From positions 70,814,557 through 70,878,556 of the forward strand of contig CM060987.1 of the NCBI GenBank assembly GCA_030765065.1: a stretch of 64,000 nucleotides of DNA, read 5' to 3'. Shown here in pieces: positions 23,728 to 35,952 of the stretch (within the stretch, counting starts at the first letter, position 1; the number at the start of each line of letters is the position of its first letter). Source of the stretch: Deroplatys truncata. Lineage: Eukaryota; Arthropoda; Insecta; Mantodea; Mantidae. Under the pieces are notes generated by a model. The model was not told the origin of the DNA, did no database searches, and worked only from the letters and a program-made list of their open reading frames with translations. The translations under genes and the position numbers were made by a program.

Positions 23728-24664
23728 TGATTATATCCTTTTGTTAATGAAATGATCCAAATAAGCGCAACTCAACTTCCATATTCTCATAAGATACATT
23801 TTTAGATTTCTATCATGCTATTTATGTTCTAACAACATAAGAAGTGATAAATGATTATCTGGTGTAGCGATAGGTAGTCGACTGTTGAAATTCAATGTTT
23901 CCTTCCGTTTTGTCGTCAAAAAGAATGTCGCATATTAAAAGGAAAATAATAACTTAAAGACCATTCATACACTCAAAAGATCGAAAATAATGTTTGTTAC
24001 ACACACTTATTTTACATTTCTATGCAAATTCCATAGGGGCCAAGAGAAAGGAAACGAAGTTTAACCATTAATAAATAATGGAAATATAGCTTCCTGAAAA
24101 GCATAAAATGCCACCTACTTGTACCACATTGTTGAACATTCTTCAATATTTCTACTCAACTGTAAAGGTCACGAAACCCAGCACGCCTCATTTATACTAA
24201 TCTAGATCCTTCCATTGATCGGATCAAGTTTCATTATAACTCTAAGCAAGAACTGCAGGCTTATCCTTGTTAGTATTATTGATTAAATATCTTCTCTCTA
24301 TGGCAGTGGCTCCCAAGCATTCCAAGTTAATCTTCCCCTTTTAAGCTCTCCTATTCTCATACCCCCTATATTACATTTTTTCTCAAAAACCTTATGTTTC
24401 AGATTAAATCAAAGACAAAAACATAATTGCAAAGTCTATAGTAATTAATTTTAGCAAAATTACAAGATATGTGGATGAAACATATAAATTGAAGTATATA
24501 AAAACAGCCAATACATCCACAAACTCAATAACTAATTATTACTATTAATAATTAACAAATAATTAACCAATTGTTACGATCAATCGTTATTTTTGCTCGT
24601 ATTAATATACCAGATGTTTGAAAACAATTTCAATTTATATGCACTGGAACAACTGCTCTTCCTC

Positions 24665-24714
<50 letters not shown>

Positions 24715-25119
24715 CACAAACAGCTATGAACCCTATTTCACTGCACGGTATGCTAGGGCTATAGAGCAATTCCACAGAAATGCCATATCAGGTGGTAAAA
24801 TTTTAATTCAATATTCAAATGTTTTAAGTAAGGGTATTAGATTTCTCATACTCTAAGTGCCTTATTCAATAATAAACAGCTGACAAATCGCAAAGAATAA
24901 GGCAATTTAATGCTAAAAAACGTGATATACAAAACACAACGAAAAACGCATAAAATTTCTATTTTCTGCGCACAAACTGCACAAGGTAAATGTTAGAATT
25001 TACATCGGAGCTTTTTTTTATATCAGACATTAGGCCTTCCTTGATTTACAATGGTAAGCACTTCTAAATGTCAACATTTCGAAACAGGATTTATGGTTTA
25101 TTTTATACACACCGCATAA
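23728..25119. other. unassigned AT-rich stretch with (TTA)n
   Basis: A pure (TTA)n microsatellite of about 14 units sits at 24672-24713. Nothing else recognised. Confidence 0.6.
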
Positions 25120-25137
25120 GAGTGTCAGTCTGTTACG

Positions 25138-25428
25138 TGTCGTCCTCCGTGGTGTAGGGTTACCATGCTAGCCTCTTGTTCCCGAGGTCGCGGGTTCAAA
25201 CCCGGTGGAGGGCGATGGATCTTTTTCGGGCGTAAAAATCCTTAGCAGGGCTTCCTTCGGAAGGGAAGTAAAGCCAGTGGTACCGTGTCATAAATTTACG
25301 GTACGTAAAAGAACCTCAAGCCTGATAAAGAGGCCTCTGAGCAAAATTACCGGTCTTTCACGCCCAATATGGAATGGGACGCTAAGAACCATAGTAGTTA
25401 AAGAGCGTCCATAAATAAAACTCAGTTT
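25138..25428 (+). mobile_element. SINE-c, full length (291 bp)
   Basis: The head GTCCTCCGTGGTGTAGGGTT is followed by a strong box B (CGCGGGTTCAAACCCGG, about 25190-25206). The body includes GTACGTAAAAGAACCTCAAG and AATGGGACGCTAAGAACC, with an ATAAATAAAA tail. AGTCTGTTACG at 25127-25137 and AGTCTGTTATG at 25429-25439 form the TSD with one mismatch. The SINE therefore duplicated part of the host element's motif. Confidence 0.9.
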
Positions 25429-25676
25429 AGTCTGTTATGCTAAACATGGTTAAAGTATCATACATGGTAAAATAAATTAGGGATTAAATTTTCCTTCCAG
25501 ATCCTGCATTAGCATCACATTACCAACAAAAGAAGTATCTAAGCATTTTTTCTAAAGTTAGTAGATTCTCGGTAACACAACCGTAACAGACTGACATTCC
25601 ACGCTCTTGCTGCTTCGTATTGCTCTCAGTTGATAAAAGAGACCTTGGCGATTGCAGAAGCAAGCATCGCGAGAAA

Positions 25677-26440
25677 ATGGCTAAAACACCAGCAGAAAGA
25701 TAACATGAATACAGACAGCGTCTAAGAGAACAAGGTCGCTATGTTGAACGTAAAAATGAAGAAAATCCTGCTAAGGGAGAAAAAAGATCTGAACTCAGAG
25801 GTACCCGTTAAAACTGAATTTAGTGAGTTTATATCTGAAGTGGTTTGTGTCCGAATGATGAGGAATGCATGCAATCGACTGTGAAAAATGTTCCTTTATG
25901 ACATTACAGATGACCAGGCCGGTTCACTGTGTCACTGGAGTCGATAGACAATACGGAATGGGAGAGCTCAGATTGAAAAACAAGAGGAATCTGTTATGAC
26001 TGCAATGAAGAACTGAGCAAGACGTTGGCCAACTTTCTAAACCATGTTGATGTTACAAGACAATACGCAGAGGTCTCCAAGCTTACCCCAGAAGCTATCC
26101 CAATTAATTAAGCAGTGTTACAGATAAATTTCTCCGAAAACTACACATGCAACAAAATGAGATTCAGGCTGCCCAGCATATTCGGAATCCAAATTGAGTG
26201 GAACTTCTTTGAATTTTATCACAAGAGCAAGTAAACAGGATGAATGGCTGTTAAATTCGGAGACTGGAGCGCAAAATGCAGAAGAGTTCATACGTTCTGT
26301 GTGCAATAAAACCAAATATATTAGTATTCAGAAAATATCCCGAAATGACTTCAAGAAATGAGGGATATCTTGAGAAGAGGTTTCAACATCTTTCACCTAT
26401 TCCAGTCACTCATAGGGCTAGAATAAATCTTTACCTAAAA
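25677..26440 (+). pseudogene. broken gene of an unnamed arthropod repeat-associated family
   Basis: The start MAKTPAER is followed, after a stop, by EYRQRLREQGRYVERK. This is a basic N-terminus I have seen in uncharacterised multicopy arthropod proteins. Later frames carry ECMQSTCEKC, TLANFLNHVDVTRQYA and LQINFSENYTCNK, followed by QNEIQAAQHI in another frame. The last two resemble the (V)LQ(V/I)DFAENY...DE(I/V)QSAHW block of those proteins. Several frameshifts and stops separate the pieces, so it is dead. A transposase role is plausible from its position between the TCAGTCTGTTACG motifs, but I cannot name a DDE triad or superfamily. Confidence 0.5.
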
Positions 26441-27760
26441 CTACTATTGTTTGAAATCCCAAAATAATAAAATCAATAGTAATTGTATACAGGAATACAG
26501 AAACTTAAATAGCAGCGAATAAAATAAACATCTAATATATATTTTATTTCCTTTATGCATTGTGTGAGTTCGTTTTAATAATCCCATATGTCTGCAATAT
26601 AATATGCAGAATTTCACAGATGTCAGTCTGTTACGAAGAGAGGTCAGCCTGTTACGGGTCACATTTTGAATCCTAACTTCTTCAATAATTAGAATATTTT
26701 TATTTTAAAACCTTCTAATAAAGTTTAAACCCCCGCTGAAAACGGACTTTTTAAGAACTATTTTAGGATTAAACTTCCAGAGAATTTTAGAATTACCTAC
26801 TTAGCCTGTAAAGAGAATTGATAAAAATATCAGTCTGTTACGAAATATTTATGAATAAATATTTTATGTAAGTTTCGTCTTAAACCGTATTTTTGAGACC
26901 ATTTTAATCCACTGTGTTATCTTTATCGAATGATGTAGTCAAAACTTATATTCCAATTCCCTCTTTCGTGTGAGACTTTGGTTTATCCGGAAAAGGTATT
27001 GTGAATGTGAGTCTATTATGCGTGGAATTGCTCAATACTTTTGTAACAATGAATTAAAACATAACATTGAAAGAAATAAAAAAGACAAATATATACAATG
27101 TAGAACTAAATTACTGGTTGTGATTTCTAATGTGTAAATACGAAATCCAACAAATTAGAAAACTAAAATAAATATTGAAATAATAAGAAATCATACCATT
27201 CTATGTACAAATACAGAAAAAGTAACTCATTAACACAAACTTATAAGCGCTTAAACACTTGATTAATTAATCTAGAAAACTAGAATGAGCAGAATTTTTG
27301 GAAAATATAAAAAATGATTTTTCATGTTGTCTAGCACAAGATAGTAGGTGCGCTCTGAGCTCGAAATGTGCCCTCTCAAGGCACAGAAATTAAAGAGAAT
27401 AGACATGTTCTACTACCGTTTGATCGTCTTAAAAGCAAAAGCACTGCGAGTTGTTTACATGCTTCTCTCCCTCTTAGCGGCCATTTTTCGTTTTAATAAT
27501 TTTCTCTTTCCAAATACAACTGAGAAAGCTAATAACGAATCTAATATTTTAGCGCCAGAGTAAGTGTATATTGGTGTTTTAAACCCAAGACAGTAAAAGG
27601 TATCGTTATGTTACGATTCACATGTGTTCAGTGCATTACCAATAGGTAAAAAAATGGAGTATTTTCAGAAAATAAAAGCAACAGTTCTCTTTATTTCATG
27701 CATGAAATTATGTGTAATTATGAACAAGTGTATTCACATAATAATTTTAAAAGGGTATAT

Positions 27761-29460
27761 ATACCAGGTGAGTCAGCTGCCCCTAGGTATTCGTACCTAT
27801 GCAACCCGCAGTTTATAGACTAATGTGAAAACATTGGCCCTTTTATCAAACCGTTATTGTAGCTCTGTCCTTCTATTCGATACTATACACAACCACCATT
27901 AAGGATTAAAGGTCCGAATGAGCCAAGGAGCAGCGAAAGGCTTTAAAAACAGGTTTTTCATGGATATAATACTTGCAAGGAAAAGGAGGTATGTTTTCCC
28001 GAAGAACAGGAGACAATGCGTGCGTTCTGGCCGAGTGGATTAGCTGCCGGGATGTGGTAAAGCAACGGTTAGCTTCGGAAGTTCGAGTCTAATACAAACA
28101 TCAAATTGTTTTGGTTTTTTTTCTTTCTTTCTCCTTGCGTTTATTTTCTGTATTTTAGCATACTAATCTATTTATTTTTGTTATTGGCTCTCCTGTGAGC
28201 TAAAGACACAAGAATTACAATCAGATAATTGCATATCATGTTTACGATAATAATCTGTACCTATCTGGTGTTGTAAACCGTGTCACGTAGTTAGCTTTTA
28301 TTCTTTTGGGCACATATCGACGATATTAAATCTAACAGCTTTTGTTTCATGTTTAAACCTTATGTTCCATTTCTTCTACTGACAAAGGACTAGTAAATGT
28401 GCTAAGTTCATGGTAAACAGAATAATAAATTGTTAAAGAGCATGGATTTCATCAACGAAGTAAATTCAAAATGACGACCCCCTTCATCAATGCACATTTA
28501 TGTACGTTGCCGGAAAGACCTTCTTGAACGTTGTAACATGCCCGGTGTATTCTGCCTGCATTTTTCACGTTTGAGTGCCCGGAAACGATTTGGGCTTTGC
28601 GCTACTTCTTCTTTACGGTAGAAAAAACATGGTGATCATTCTATTTCATACACACTTATAATGCCATCAAAATGTTCTTTCTATCATAATATCAAATTAT
28701 AGGCCAAAAGAGATAAAAAGAAAAGGTAATAAAGTTTTTGAACTTAACACGACGGATTTGAACCCGCACTAAAGCGGCACAGCGGTAAAGCAACTATGGC
28801 AATACCGTTCGGCCAATGCTACATTGCGAGTAGGGATTCCTATACGAATTAATAATAGCAAAACTCAACCCCACCTCAAATCTTTACATGCATTTTGCAA
28901 CTTCATACAGCGTTTGGAGGTCATTTTGGTAACTTTAACTCAAATAAACAAACTGCATCAACCATTTCAATTACTGTATGAACAGAAATATGCCATAGTT
29001 GTGACAGAAGAGAAATTATCTACCTAATGCTCAGCATTTTTTGACAAGGCTGTACAACGAACCTTTGATGGTTGACGGCTTAAATCCAATTGGTCGCACT
29101 GCGTAGATCTGCCATTTTGTTTTCAAATAGTTTTGTCAACCGATGCATGTGATAAGTTGTTCCTTCAGGGGCGTTTTCAAAGGTGTGTATCAATGTATGC
29201 TAAAGAATAAAAGTTTGTAAAATCAGCTTGAAGTGCCATTGAAGCTCCCAGTGTGGGTGGGATGTTTTTGGCATCGACATACATGACGATAGCATTCTGT
29301 CCCGTAAAACACTTATGCACTGAGCTATCTATCCGTCCTCTATAAAGTGTTATGCAAATCAGATTTTAGAAGGAATTCAAGAAAGGGATAAGTCACATTA
29401 TGTTGCTTAGCAGGTTGCATAAATTAAAAAATAAATAGGTGCAGCTGACTCACCTGGTAT
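27761..29460. mobile_element. 1700-bp element with 20-bp perfect terminal inverted repeats
   Basis: ATACCAGGTGAGTCAGCTGC at 27761-27780 is the exact reverse complement of 29441-29460. The match extends to 25 bp with one mismatch, and a TATGCAACCYGC word is shared a little further in. Flanks read TATAT on the left and ATATCC on the right, giving a 2-4 bp AT-type TSD at best. No long reading frame exists inside, so it is non-autonomous. Three tRNA-like heads are visible: 28028-28095 (plus), 28745-28825 (minus) and about 29300-29350 (minus). Superfamily not assigned. Confidence 0.6.
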
Positions 29461-29600
29461 ATCCATAGACACATCCAGACCTTTTTCTAAAAATGTTACT
29501 TTTGAGTGAGGGTTAGGTCAGGGGACCTCAAAACATATTGCCATATCGAATTTTTGAGTGGAATACAATATTTTCTCTATCTACAATATATAAGCGCCTA
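29461..29600 (+). repeat. family H fragment, left arm of an inverted repeat
   Basis: From 29461 to about 29593 it is close to the reverse complement of 29826-29965 (shared GCGCTTATATATTGTAG and CTCAAAAATTCGATAT), with roughly one mismatch per ten bases. A CA/CG-rich tract follows to 29650. Confidence 0.75.
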
Positions 29601-29825
29601 TACACACACGCACACACGCACGCGCACACACACACACACACTCACTCACACATAGATATCCTTTCGCATTTACAAAAACCATTCTGTCATATCCATCCAT
29701 AATTGTATCTCCTTCATGGTTTCCATAGCTCCATTCTTCCATTCTCCATTCAAATTTATTATAATTATATTATTATTATTATCATCATCCATATCATCAT
29801 CGTCATTTCTATTAGATCACATTTT

Positions 29826-30660
29826 AGCGCTTATATATTGTAGGTAGAGAAAATACTGCATTGCACTCAAAAATTCGATATAGCAATATGTTTTGAAGTC
29901 CCCTGACCTCACCCTCACTCAAAAATAAACATTTTTAGAAAAAGGTCTCGATGTGTTTATGGATATTGTAAGTCAAAAACGAAAAGTTGGACGAACACCA
30001 AACTTCGCATTTAAGTCCAGTACTATTCAAGGATGCAACATGAGATTTTTATCTAATTTCCTCTGCTTCAAACAACCATTAGTGAGCCTGAGGGGCCTCC
30101 TGTCACTGCAGCACATCATGCACATAGGCCATAATAGGCCCTTTGTGCTTCCAATGTGAGGAAGGGATTAAGAGAGACGCGAAAGGCAACCAGATCCGGG
30201 CGACGATACGCGCTAGCAAAGTCGGGATCCCCAACGATTCCAGAATAATACCAATCCTGAAGCCGGCAGATCCCGCCTTAGTTATCTTCACCCCGGGGGT
30301 CCCGGAATCCAAAGAGTCGGTTCCAGGAAGGGGGCACAGTCGGTTAGCCAAGCGCCATGGAAAAATCTTTCCACGCGCAAATTGCACCGTCCCGTCGCAT
30401 CGCACCAATCGCCGTCGCCTGGTTCTACAACTCGAAGCATATGAAGATGAAACAGATGAAAGGAAATGATGGAGACAGGAAATGCATGATAGAAGAGGAA
30501 CCACCCAAGCATTCGCCTACCGAACTGGGGAAACCAAGAAAAAACCCAAGATCGGGGTGGACGACCCAGCGGGAATCGAACCCGGGACCTTCCGAATGTC
30601 AGCTTCATACCGCAGAACCAACTCAGCCTTAAATTTTCTCAATAACAGCCATATATTTTG
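29826..30660 (-). repeat. family H fragment, right arm, split by a SINE
   Basis: It runs from GCGCTTATATATTGTAGG through AAGTCAAAAACGAAAAGTTG to CTCTGCTTCAAACAACC (about 30077). The next family block (TTAAATTTTCTCAATAACAG) resumes at about 30630 after a SINE. Confidence 0.7.
30080..30628 (-). mobile_element. SINE-b-like element, about 550 bp
   Basis: On the minus strand the head region contains GGAAGGTCCCGGGTTCGATT (box B, about 30579-30598). The body motif GGTAGGCGAATGCTTGGGTG and a GGCGACGGCGATTGG block follow, and the total length matches the 537-539 bp SINE-b copies. The box A half is diverged. TSD not found. Confidence 0.7.
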
Positions 30661-30819
30661 AATTTTCTATAAACGGTTTGCGAAGAACTCTACATTCTAA
30701 TTTAATTTTGCATAAGTTTGTGTAACTAATACTGAAAAATGTAGAGCTCAAATTATGTCAAGTACTATTATTATTTGTATTAGCCATTTCCAAAGGATTC
30801 CATGTGGCGTATGTTCAAA

Positions 30820-31130
30820 TTTTCACAAGTGAATTGACTGATTTATTGATAACGCGAGTTCTGCTGCAGTTTCATCGGCCTCCAGCACGTCATCCTAAGG
30901 CTCATTGTGCAACCCCATTGAAGAGACGCTTTCACTGTTTCCCAAAATCTATTCCCTGAAAAAGTTGCAGTATTTTGGTTGCAATGTCCATACCCATTCC
31001 TAGATTTCTTTTGGTCATAGAAAGGGAAGTCCTTTCTTACCAGGAATGAGTAATCAAACAGGATATGCGAGGCAGTTTCTTCATCCTGTATGCACATCCT
31101 ACAAACGGGTTCATCTTTATGGAGACTTTA
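30820..31130 (-). mobile_element. 3' fragment of a LINE (Jockey/R1-type C-terminus)
   Basis: The minus-strand frame 30843-31097 reads MCIQDEETASHIL, followed by a tyrosine where a zinc-knuckle cysteine is expected. This resembles the C-terminal CxxC...EEETxxHIL...C region after the RNase H domain of Jockey/R1-like LINEs. Upstream reverse transcriptase is absent, so it is a 5'-truncated dead copy. It is not the RTE-type LINE at 37495, whose C-terminus is different. Confidence 0.6.
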
Positions 31131-31345
31131 TATGGTAAATAGTGTTCCTTATTGTTCTTTTGATCAGTTATAGGAGAGATAAGGAAAAAGTGTTACTTGT
31201 TTCCAAGTGTAAGTCCGTCATTTAATGAATTGTGATCGAAAGTTTGAAATGCTTTTTTTTTCCTTCATGCATGCTTTCTGAATATTTTCCTGCATGCTTT
31301 TGATTAAATATTTGAACCTTGTTATTGCTTGTTATGTGTATGACT

Positions 31346-31850
31346 GACTATGGAGGGGACACCTGACACCTTGACTCCAAATGGATATTTTGTGCATATA
31401 CCCTCGGGAGAAGCGGATGAGGAGAGGGAACCGCAGGAGAGGTATGGGCTGCAGAACATACCGGCGCAAGTCGACAGAGACGCGTACAGTTCTCTAATAG
31501 TTGCTTGACTACCCGACCACGGGAGGGTCGCTCGGAGACGTCCCTCTAGAAGAACCGGGGAAACACGACCCAGTAGGGGAGGCTCGACAGGCTTCCCTCT
31601 AGCAGGGCCGAGAAGAAGTTCCAATTCATACGCCTCTGCGCCATCTGCCCGACACCGACCGAGCCACAGTCCAAGAGTCAACCTGAAAGGGAAATGAAAT
31701 GGGGAAGAAAGGAAATCCGTAGTAGAATACACCACTCCGTCATTCTCCTGTGCAATCCACAGAAAACCACGAAAAACCCTGATTAGAGTGGTCGAACCCG
31801 GGACCTCCCGAATGCGAGCCTCACACGTTACCGCGCAGCCATCTAGCTCG
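31346..31850 (-). mobile_element. tRNA-derived SINE, about 505 bp
   Basis: The minus-strand head reads CCGAGCTAGATGGCTGCGCG, then TTCGGGAGGTCCCGGGTTCG (about 31792-31811), then GGGTTTTTCGTGGTTTTC. The flanking pair TGTTATGTGTATGACT (left) and GGTTGGTGTGTGTAACT (right) is a plausible degraded TSD. Confidence 0.7.
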
Positions 31851-31879
31851 GTTGGTGTGTGTAACTAAGCCTTATTTCG

Positions 31880-32210
31880 GAAGGTAGAACCAGACGACTG
31901 AAAAATTTCATGCCATTGCCAGGATTTGAACCACGGGTCTCCCGATTTCCGTCCGGTTCCTCTAACCACTGAGCTACCATGGCAATATGCCGGTACTACA
32001 TTAAATTCCCCAACTGATTCGTATTTTTCCCGGTAAACCACACAAGGAGACCTCAAATTGTATTGAGATGACGTACCCCAATGGCGACTTACATTGTTGC
32101 AAGTCTTTAAGTCTCGGGCTTCATAGTTTCCACCACTATTAGGTCAATTAATGCAGTTAATTGTTCTTACACACAAGCCGTATGTTGGACAAGCTTGGAA
32201 AGGTAGAATC
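31880..32210 (-). repeat. 320-bp tRNA-like repeat, single unit
   Basis: The minus strand carries GGTAGCTCAGTGGTTAGAGG (box A) and GTGGTTCAAATCCTGGC (box B). The word GTAGAAYCAGACGACTRAAA occurs at both ends (31885 and 32204) about 320 bp apart. The same unit is in tandem at 41945-42500. Confidence 0.7.
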
Positions 32211-33517
32211 AGACGACTAAAAAAGCTCTTATTTCTTAATCTGAAATCGTTTATAGACAAATTTGTATCCTGAATACCATAAATCCAATAGGAGAATCAC
32301 TTTTCAAACAGGCACTATAATATGTGAGGTGAATATATAAGTCATGTGAGTGTGTCACATATTCTTTTCTTCTAAGTTGAGTGCGCCCTTCTGATCTATA
32401 AGTGTATCAATCAGTAATCCACTGGATGACCGCTCAGAAGAAACCCAACTCATCGTTTAGCCTGCTGCACAACTATCAGCTTTAACACACGCTGGGTTTC
32501 TCTAAGCTTATTTGCCCTTAATTAAGATGCAGAGGCACGATCCAGCTATAACCTAAATTAAGTATGTGTAAGTTTGACGTTAAAGTTATTTTACTATGCT
32601 GTGCAATGCGCAAAATCTGCCCGATATTATGCTAAGAAGACAGCCATTTAACGCAGATAAGGCATGTGTGATCAAAACTGTGTGCGCAACAACAAATCTT
32701 CTTTAATAATTACACCTTTTCTGTATTAAATTCTCATATCGACATTCTAAATTCAAGTTCTTAGTTAGGTATATTTATAACATCGCATCCCTATATGCAT
32801 GCTTAAACTGTTCCAATTACCTTTATGTTTATATCATAAAACAATTTCAAAATAATTTTCTGCTTTACTGTACCTTTATTTATATGCAAAATACATGATA
32901 CGGTACATTCACACAACTTTCACTAGACATTACAAATCCGAATACCTACCTTGAACTTACCATAAAAATGATTCTTCTTACTATATTAGGTTATGTTATT
33001 TTTTGCTAAAATATTTTTAAATTGCACAATTAATACTTAGTTACATAAAACATACGGAAGTTGTTATATAACTATGACCCAAATATTTCTCGAACCACGG
33101 AAGAATTAATTACTCCGCAATGGTCATAGTAACGAGTTGTTGCAGGGGAAAAGAAAAATGAAGAATCGAAAAACTCAAGGTATCTTTTGTCATATTATAC
33201 AATTAAGAAAATTTCATAATACAATCAAGAATATTTCGAAAACGGCTAACGCTACGAACAAAATTATTTGACACAAATTGTAAACTTGTATTCATTACAC
33301 GGTACTCATGGAAACAAATTATTAATATTAAGATTAATTCTGATAAAAAGTCCAAGTAACATTTTAATTAAATTTCGCTTAATTATCATTTCAGTCTCGT
33401 TTAGGTCTATTCGTCGAAATTAATCTTATCACAAACGTTAACGTCGATTGTTTGTTTCTAGGAACCTCTTATACTCTTCATGTTCGTATGTATGTACATA
33501 GGCGCCTATCTATTTGT

Positions 33518-33556
<39 letters not shown>

Positions 33557-33882
33557 GTGAATGAGAGTCCAACAGTGAAGTGAAAGTGAAATTTAGGAAT
33601 GGGAGGAGGAACCCTCTAAACAGATACACGGACACAAGGGTAAGTGACCCAGATCCGTCATTTAAAAGGAATGACCGACAGTACAACAAACCCAAACTCC
33701 AATGTTTGTAAATGCATCGTTGTATTTGGAAGGAAAGTTATGAATGGCCTTCAACTATTCATGTTACTTAAGTTATGTCATTCATAAGGGGCATTTATTC
33801 AACGATAGTATTTGCCACTCGTATTATCCATTGTCATTTTCCTACAATTGCATTTATCGTGTTTTATTAATTATTTATGCCT

Positions 33883-33923
<41 letters not shown>

Positions 33924-35260
33924 CTAAAATTGTTAAGAAATACTTCCACCCCGATACGATGTTTACTACGCAGTATTTATGAGAAGTTGCAGCAGACCTT
34001 CTATACAAAATACTTTTGTATTCTGTAAACGCAAGAAAAACTTAAGCGAGGAGCCAGGTTTATCACCCAAAATAGGTAAGAAGGGTATTTTTGTATTACG
34101 TAAAATCATGTAACTTTGACTCGATGAATAAGATTTAAGTAAGTACCGCTCCAAATCTTTAAAAGCTGGAAAATACGGCCACGAGTAGCCAATAAGAAAA
34201 TTCAAAACTAAATAAGTGCGCCAAGCTGTAATACAACACAGGCCCATAGTTAGATAAACATTCACGCCAGTTGATTATCAGCTTTAGAGCAAAATCAGCA
34301 AAATGTTAAGTCAGTATGAATAATGAATAGTGATAAGTGGATACGCGGTAAGATTCATTTATCTCGCGGTAAGTAAAATGCACTATTTGGCAGAATAGTA
34401 ATACTTTATAATATTCAGACGCGTGGAAGCTTTTCCCTGATAGGAAATCAAATTGTTACAAGTATTAATCTTCATCTCGTAATTTTGCAAGTGTGTCAAA
34501 CCGTGAATACATGAGACCAATGAGACCAATAAATTTACATCCCTTTAACTAAAATTTACGGTGTAATCATTTAGTAAAAATAACTTTTGTGTTACGACGA
34601 CCGTAGATCTCCTCTCGTAGGTTTACGCAACTGACATCCGAGACAACCTTCTATAATTATAGCAACTTCATCTACTAGATTCTTCCGCCACGACGGAGAC
34701 AGACGAAGAGAGAGAGAGAGAGAGAGATATTAAGAGAGAGCACGATTAATCATCAAGGTACGTAAACAGATTACACCACTACACAGGACACACGGCGCAA
34801 AACAATGGTGCACTTTTTTTAACATTTAGTTTAGTAAATTGCAGTAATTGCAACCAGAAAACTTCCCACATTAAACCATGTTCGCATCTGACATTTTCAT
34901 TTTTGTTCAAATTCAAACGAGTTAGGATTGCCAAAACGTTAGAAGACGAAAGATGTGAATAAAATATACTAACAAACTAATGCTTCTTAAAGAATAACCT
35001 TATATAATACATTCACAAGACTTTCTCTGCCCGCTCTTATACCTACCATTCTTACACACCGTATTCACTTATCTGCCTCACGTTAATCAAGCTAAACATT
35101 TGCACATGCGGTTCCATTACTTCATTTATAGATATAGGTATAGGTTAGACAACGTAGGAGGACAACTCGCACTGCGATCTACATAGATCTATAGTAACTA
35201 CCACCCCGCAGGAGGAAGGGATGAAGTAAAGGAACCGCAAGGGGTTACAGTTATTTTATC
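32211..35260. other. mostly unassigned 3 kb
   Basis: Holds a small family H piece near 33170-33290 (plus), (CA)n at 33520-33552, (TA)n at 33889-33919 and (GA)n at 34710-34729. Open frames such as 33966-34265 (minus, 99 codons) show no domain. Confidence 0.5.
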
Positions 35261-35389
35261 TGAAAAAATTTGATGTAATCTAAAATGTAAATGTGTTTGT
35301 GAGAGTAAAGGTAAAGTTTGAATGTATGTCCCGGTGTAGTAACCAAGGTGCCGGGATAGTATATTCAGATTTTATTTGTTTATTTATTT

Positions 35390-35640
35390 TGTTTCTCGCG
35401 ATGTCATGGAAAGAGTATGGAATATTAAGGCCAACATATAGCGTCCAGTTCCAAAACAGTTGACTATCGCTATTCCCTTTGTATCTGTAAGGAAATGTAT
35501 AATACAGCTATTTCCGGATAGGTTTATCTCAATTAAAATGAAGTGGATAGAAAAATTACATTTCGTAAGAATAATTTGTATACCCGCTAATAAGCGCTAG
35601 AGGATAGAGAAAGTCATGTGAATGTAGCACATCAGATTTT
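35390..35640 (-). repeat. family H fragment (5' end)
   Basis: TTTCTCGCGATGTCATGGAAA, GATAGAGAAAGTCATGTGAA and AGCACATCAGATTTTT occur in order. It abuts an oppositely oriented 3' fragment. Confidence 0.65.
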
Positions 35641-35760
35641 TCTAAAAAAAATTTGTTTTTAATTCAGGAAAGTTCAAAGCGTGTATTTCGGGTGAAATTT
35701 CGTTATCAAATTTTTGGCTGGAGTACAATACTTCTACTTACTGTACCATAGTGAAAAAGC
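35641..35760 (+). repeat. family H fragment (3' end)
   Basis: TTCAGGAAAGTTCAAAGCG, TTTCGGGTGAAATTTCG and AAATTTTTGGCTGGAGTAC lead into a decayed hairpin end (TTACTGTACCATAG). Confidence 0.6.
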
Positions 35761-35952
35761 AAATGATAAGTATCGAATATAGGAATGTCATTTGAAATTT
35801 CAAAAACTGTTAGTGAAGGGGTGAAACCTTAAACGTGACTAGCCCAGTTTTAAACTTCCCCCGTCATCTATATTGACACGCCTGTTGGTTGACTAGATTA
35901 AATTAAAATGAAATAAGTAATTACGGGTATTTACACCATAAGTAGTATAATA

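Larger units (their letters stand above)
25120..27030 (+). mobile_element. candidate DNA element with repeated TCAGTCTGTTACG motifs
   Basis: The motif TGTCAGTCTGTTACG occurs at 25123-25137. It recurs inverted at 25572-25586, forward near 26620 and 26646 (one base changed), near 26831 (ATCAGTCTGTTACG), and weaker near 27007. The first two copies face each other and the rest are clustered on the right. A broken gene lies between (25677-26440) and a SINE has inserted next to the first motif. The boundaries given are the outermost motifs, not proven ends. The idea that the motifs are transposase binding sites is inference. Confidence 0.4.

Noticed and set aside
28025-28825. tRNA-like segments as functional tRNA genes
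   Set aside because: Acceptor stems do not pair and the arms are irregular; they look like SINE heads.
30143-30469. 108-codon plus-strand frame and its 133-codon minus-strand counterpart
   Set aside because: Both lie within the SINE at 30080-30628 and reflect its GC-rich composition.
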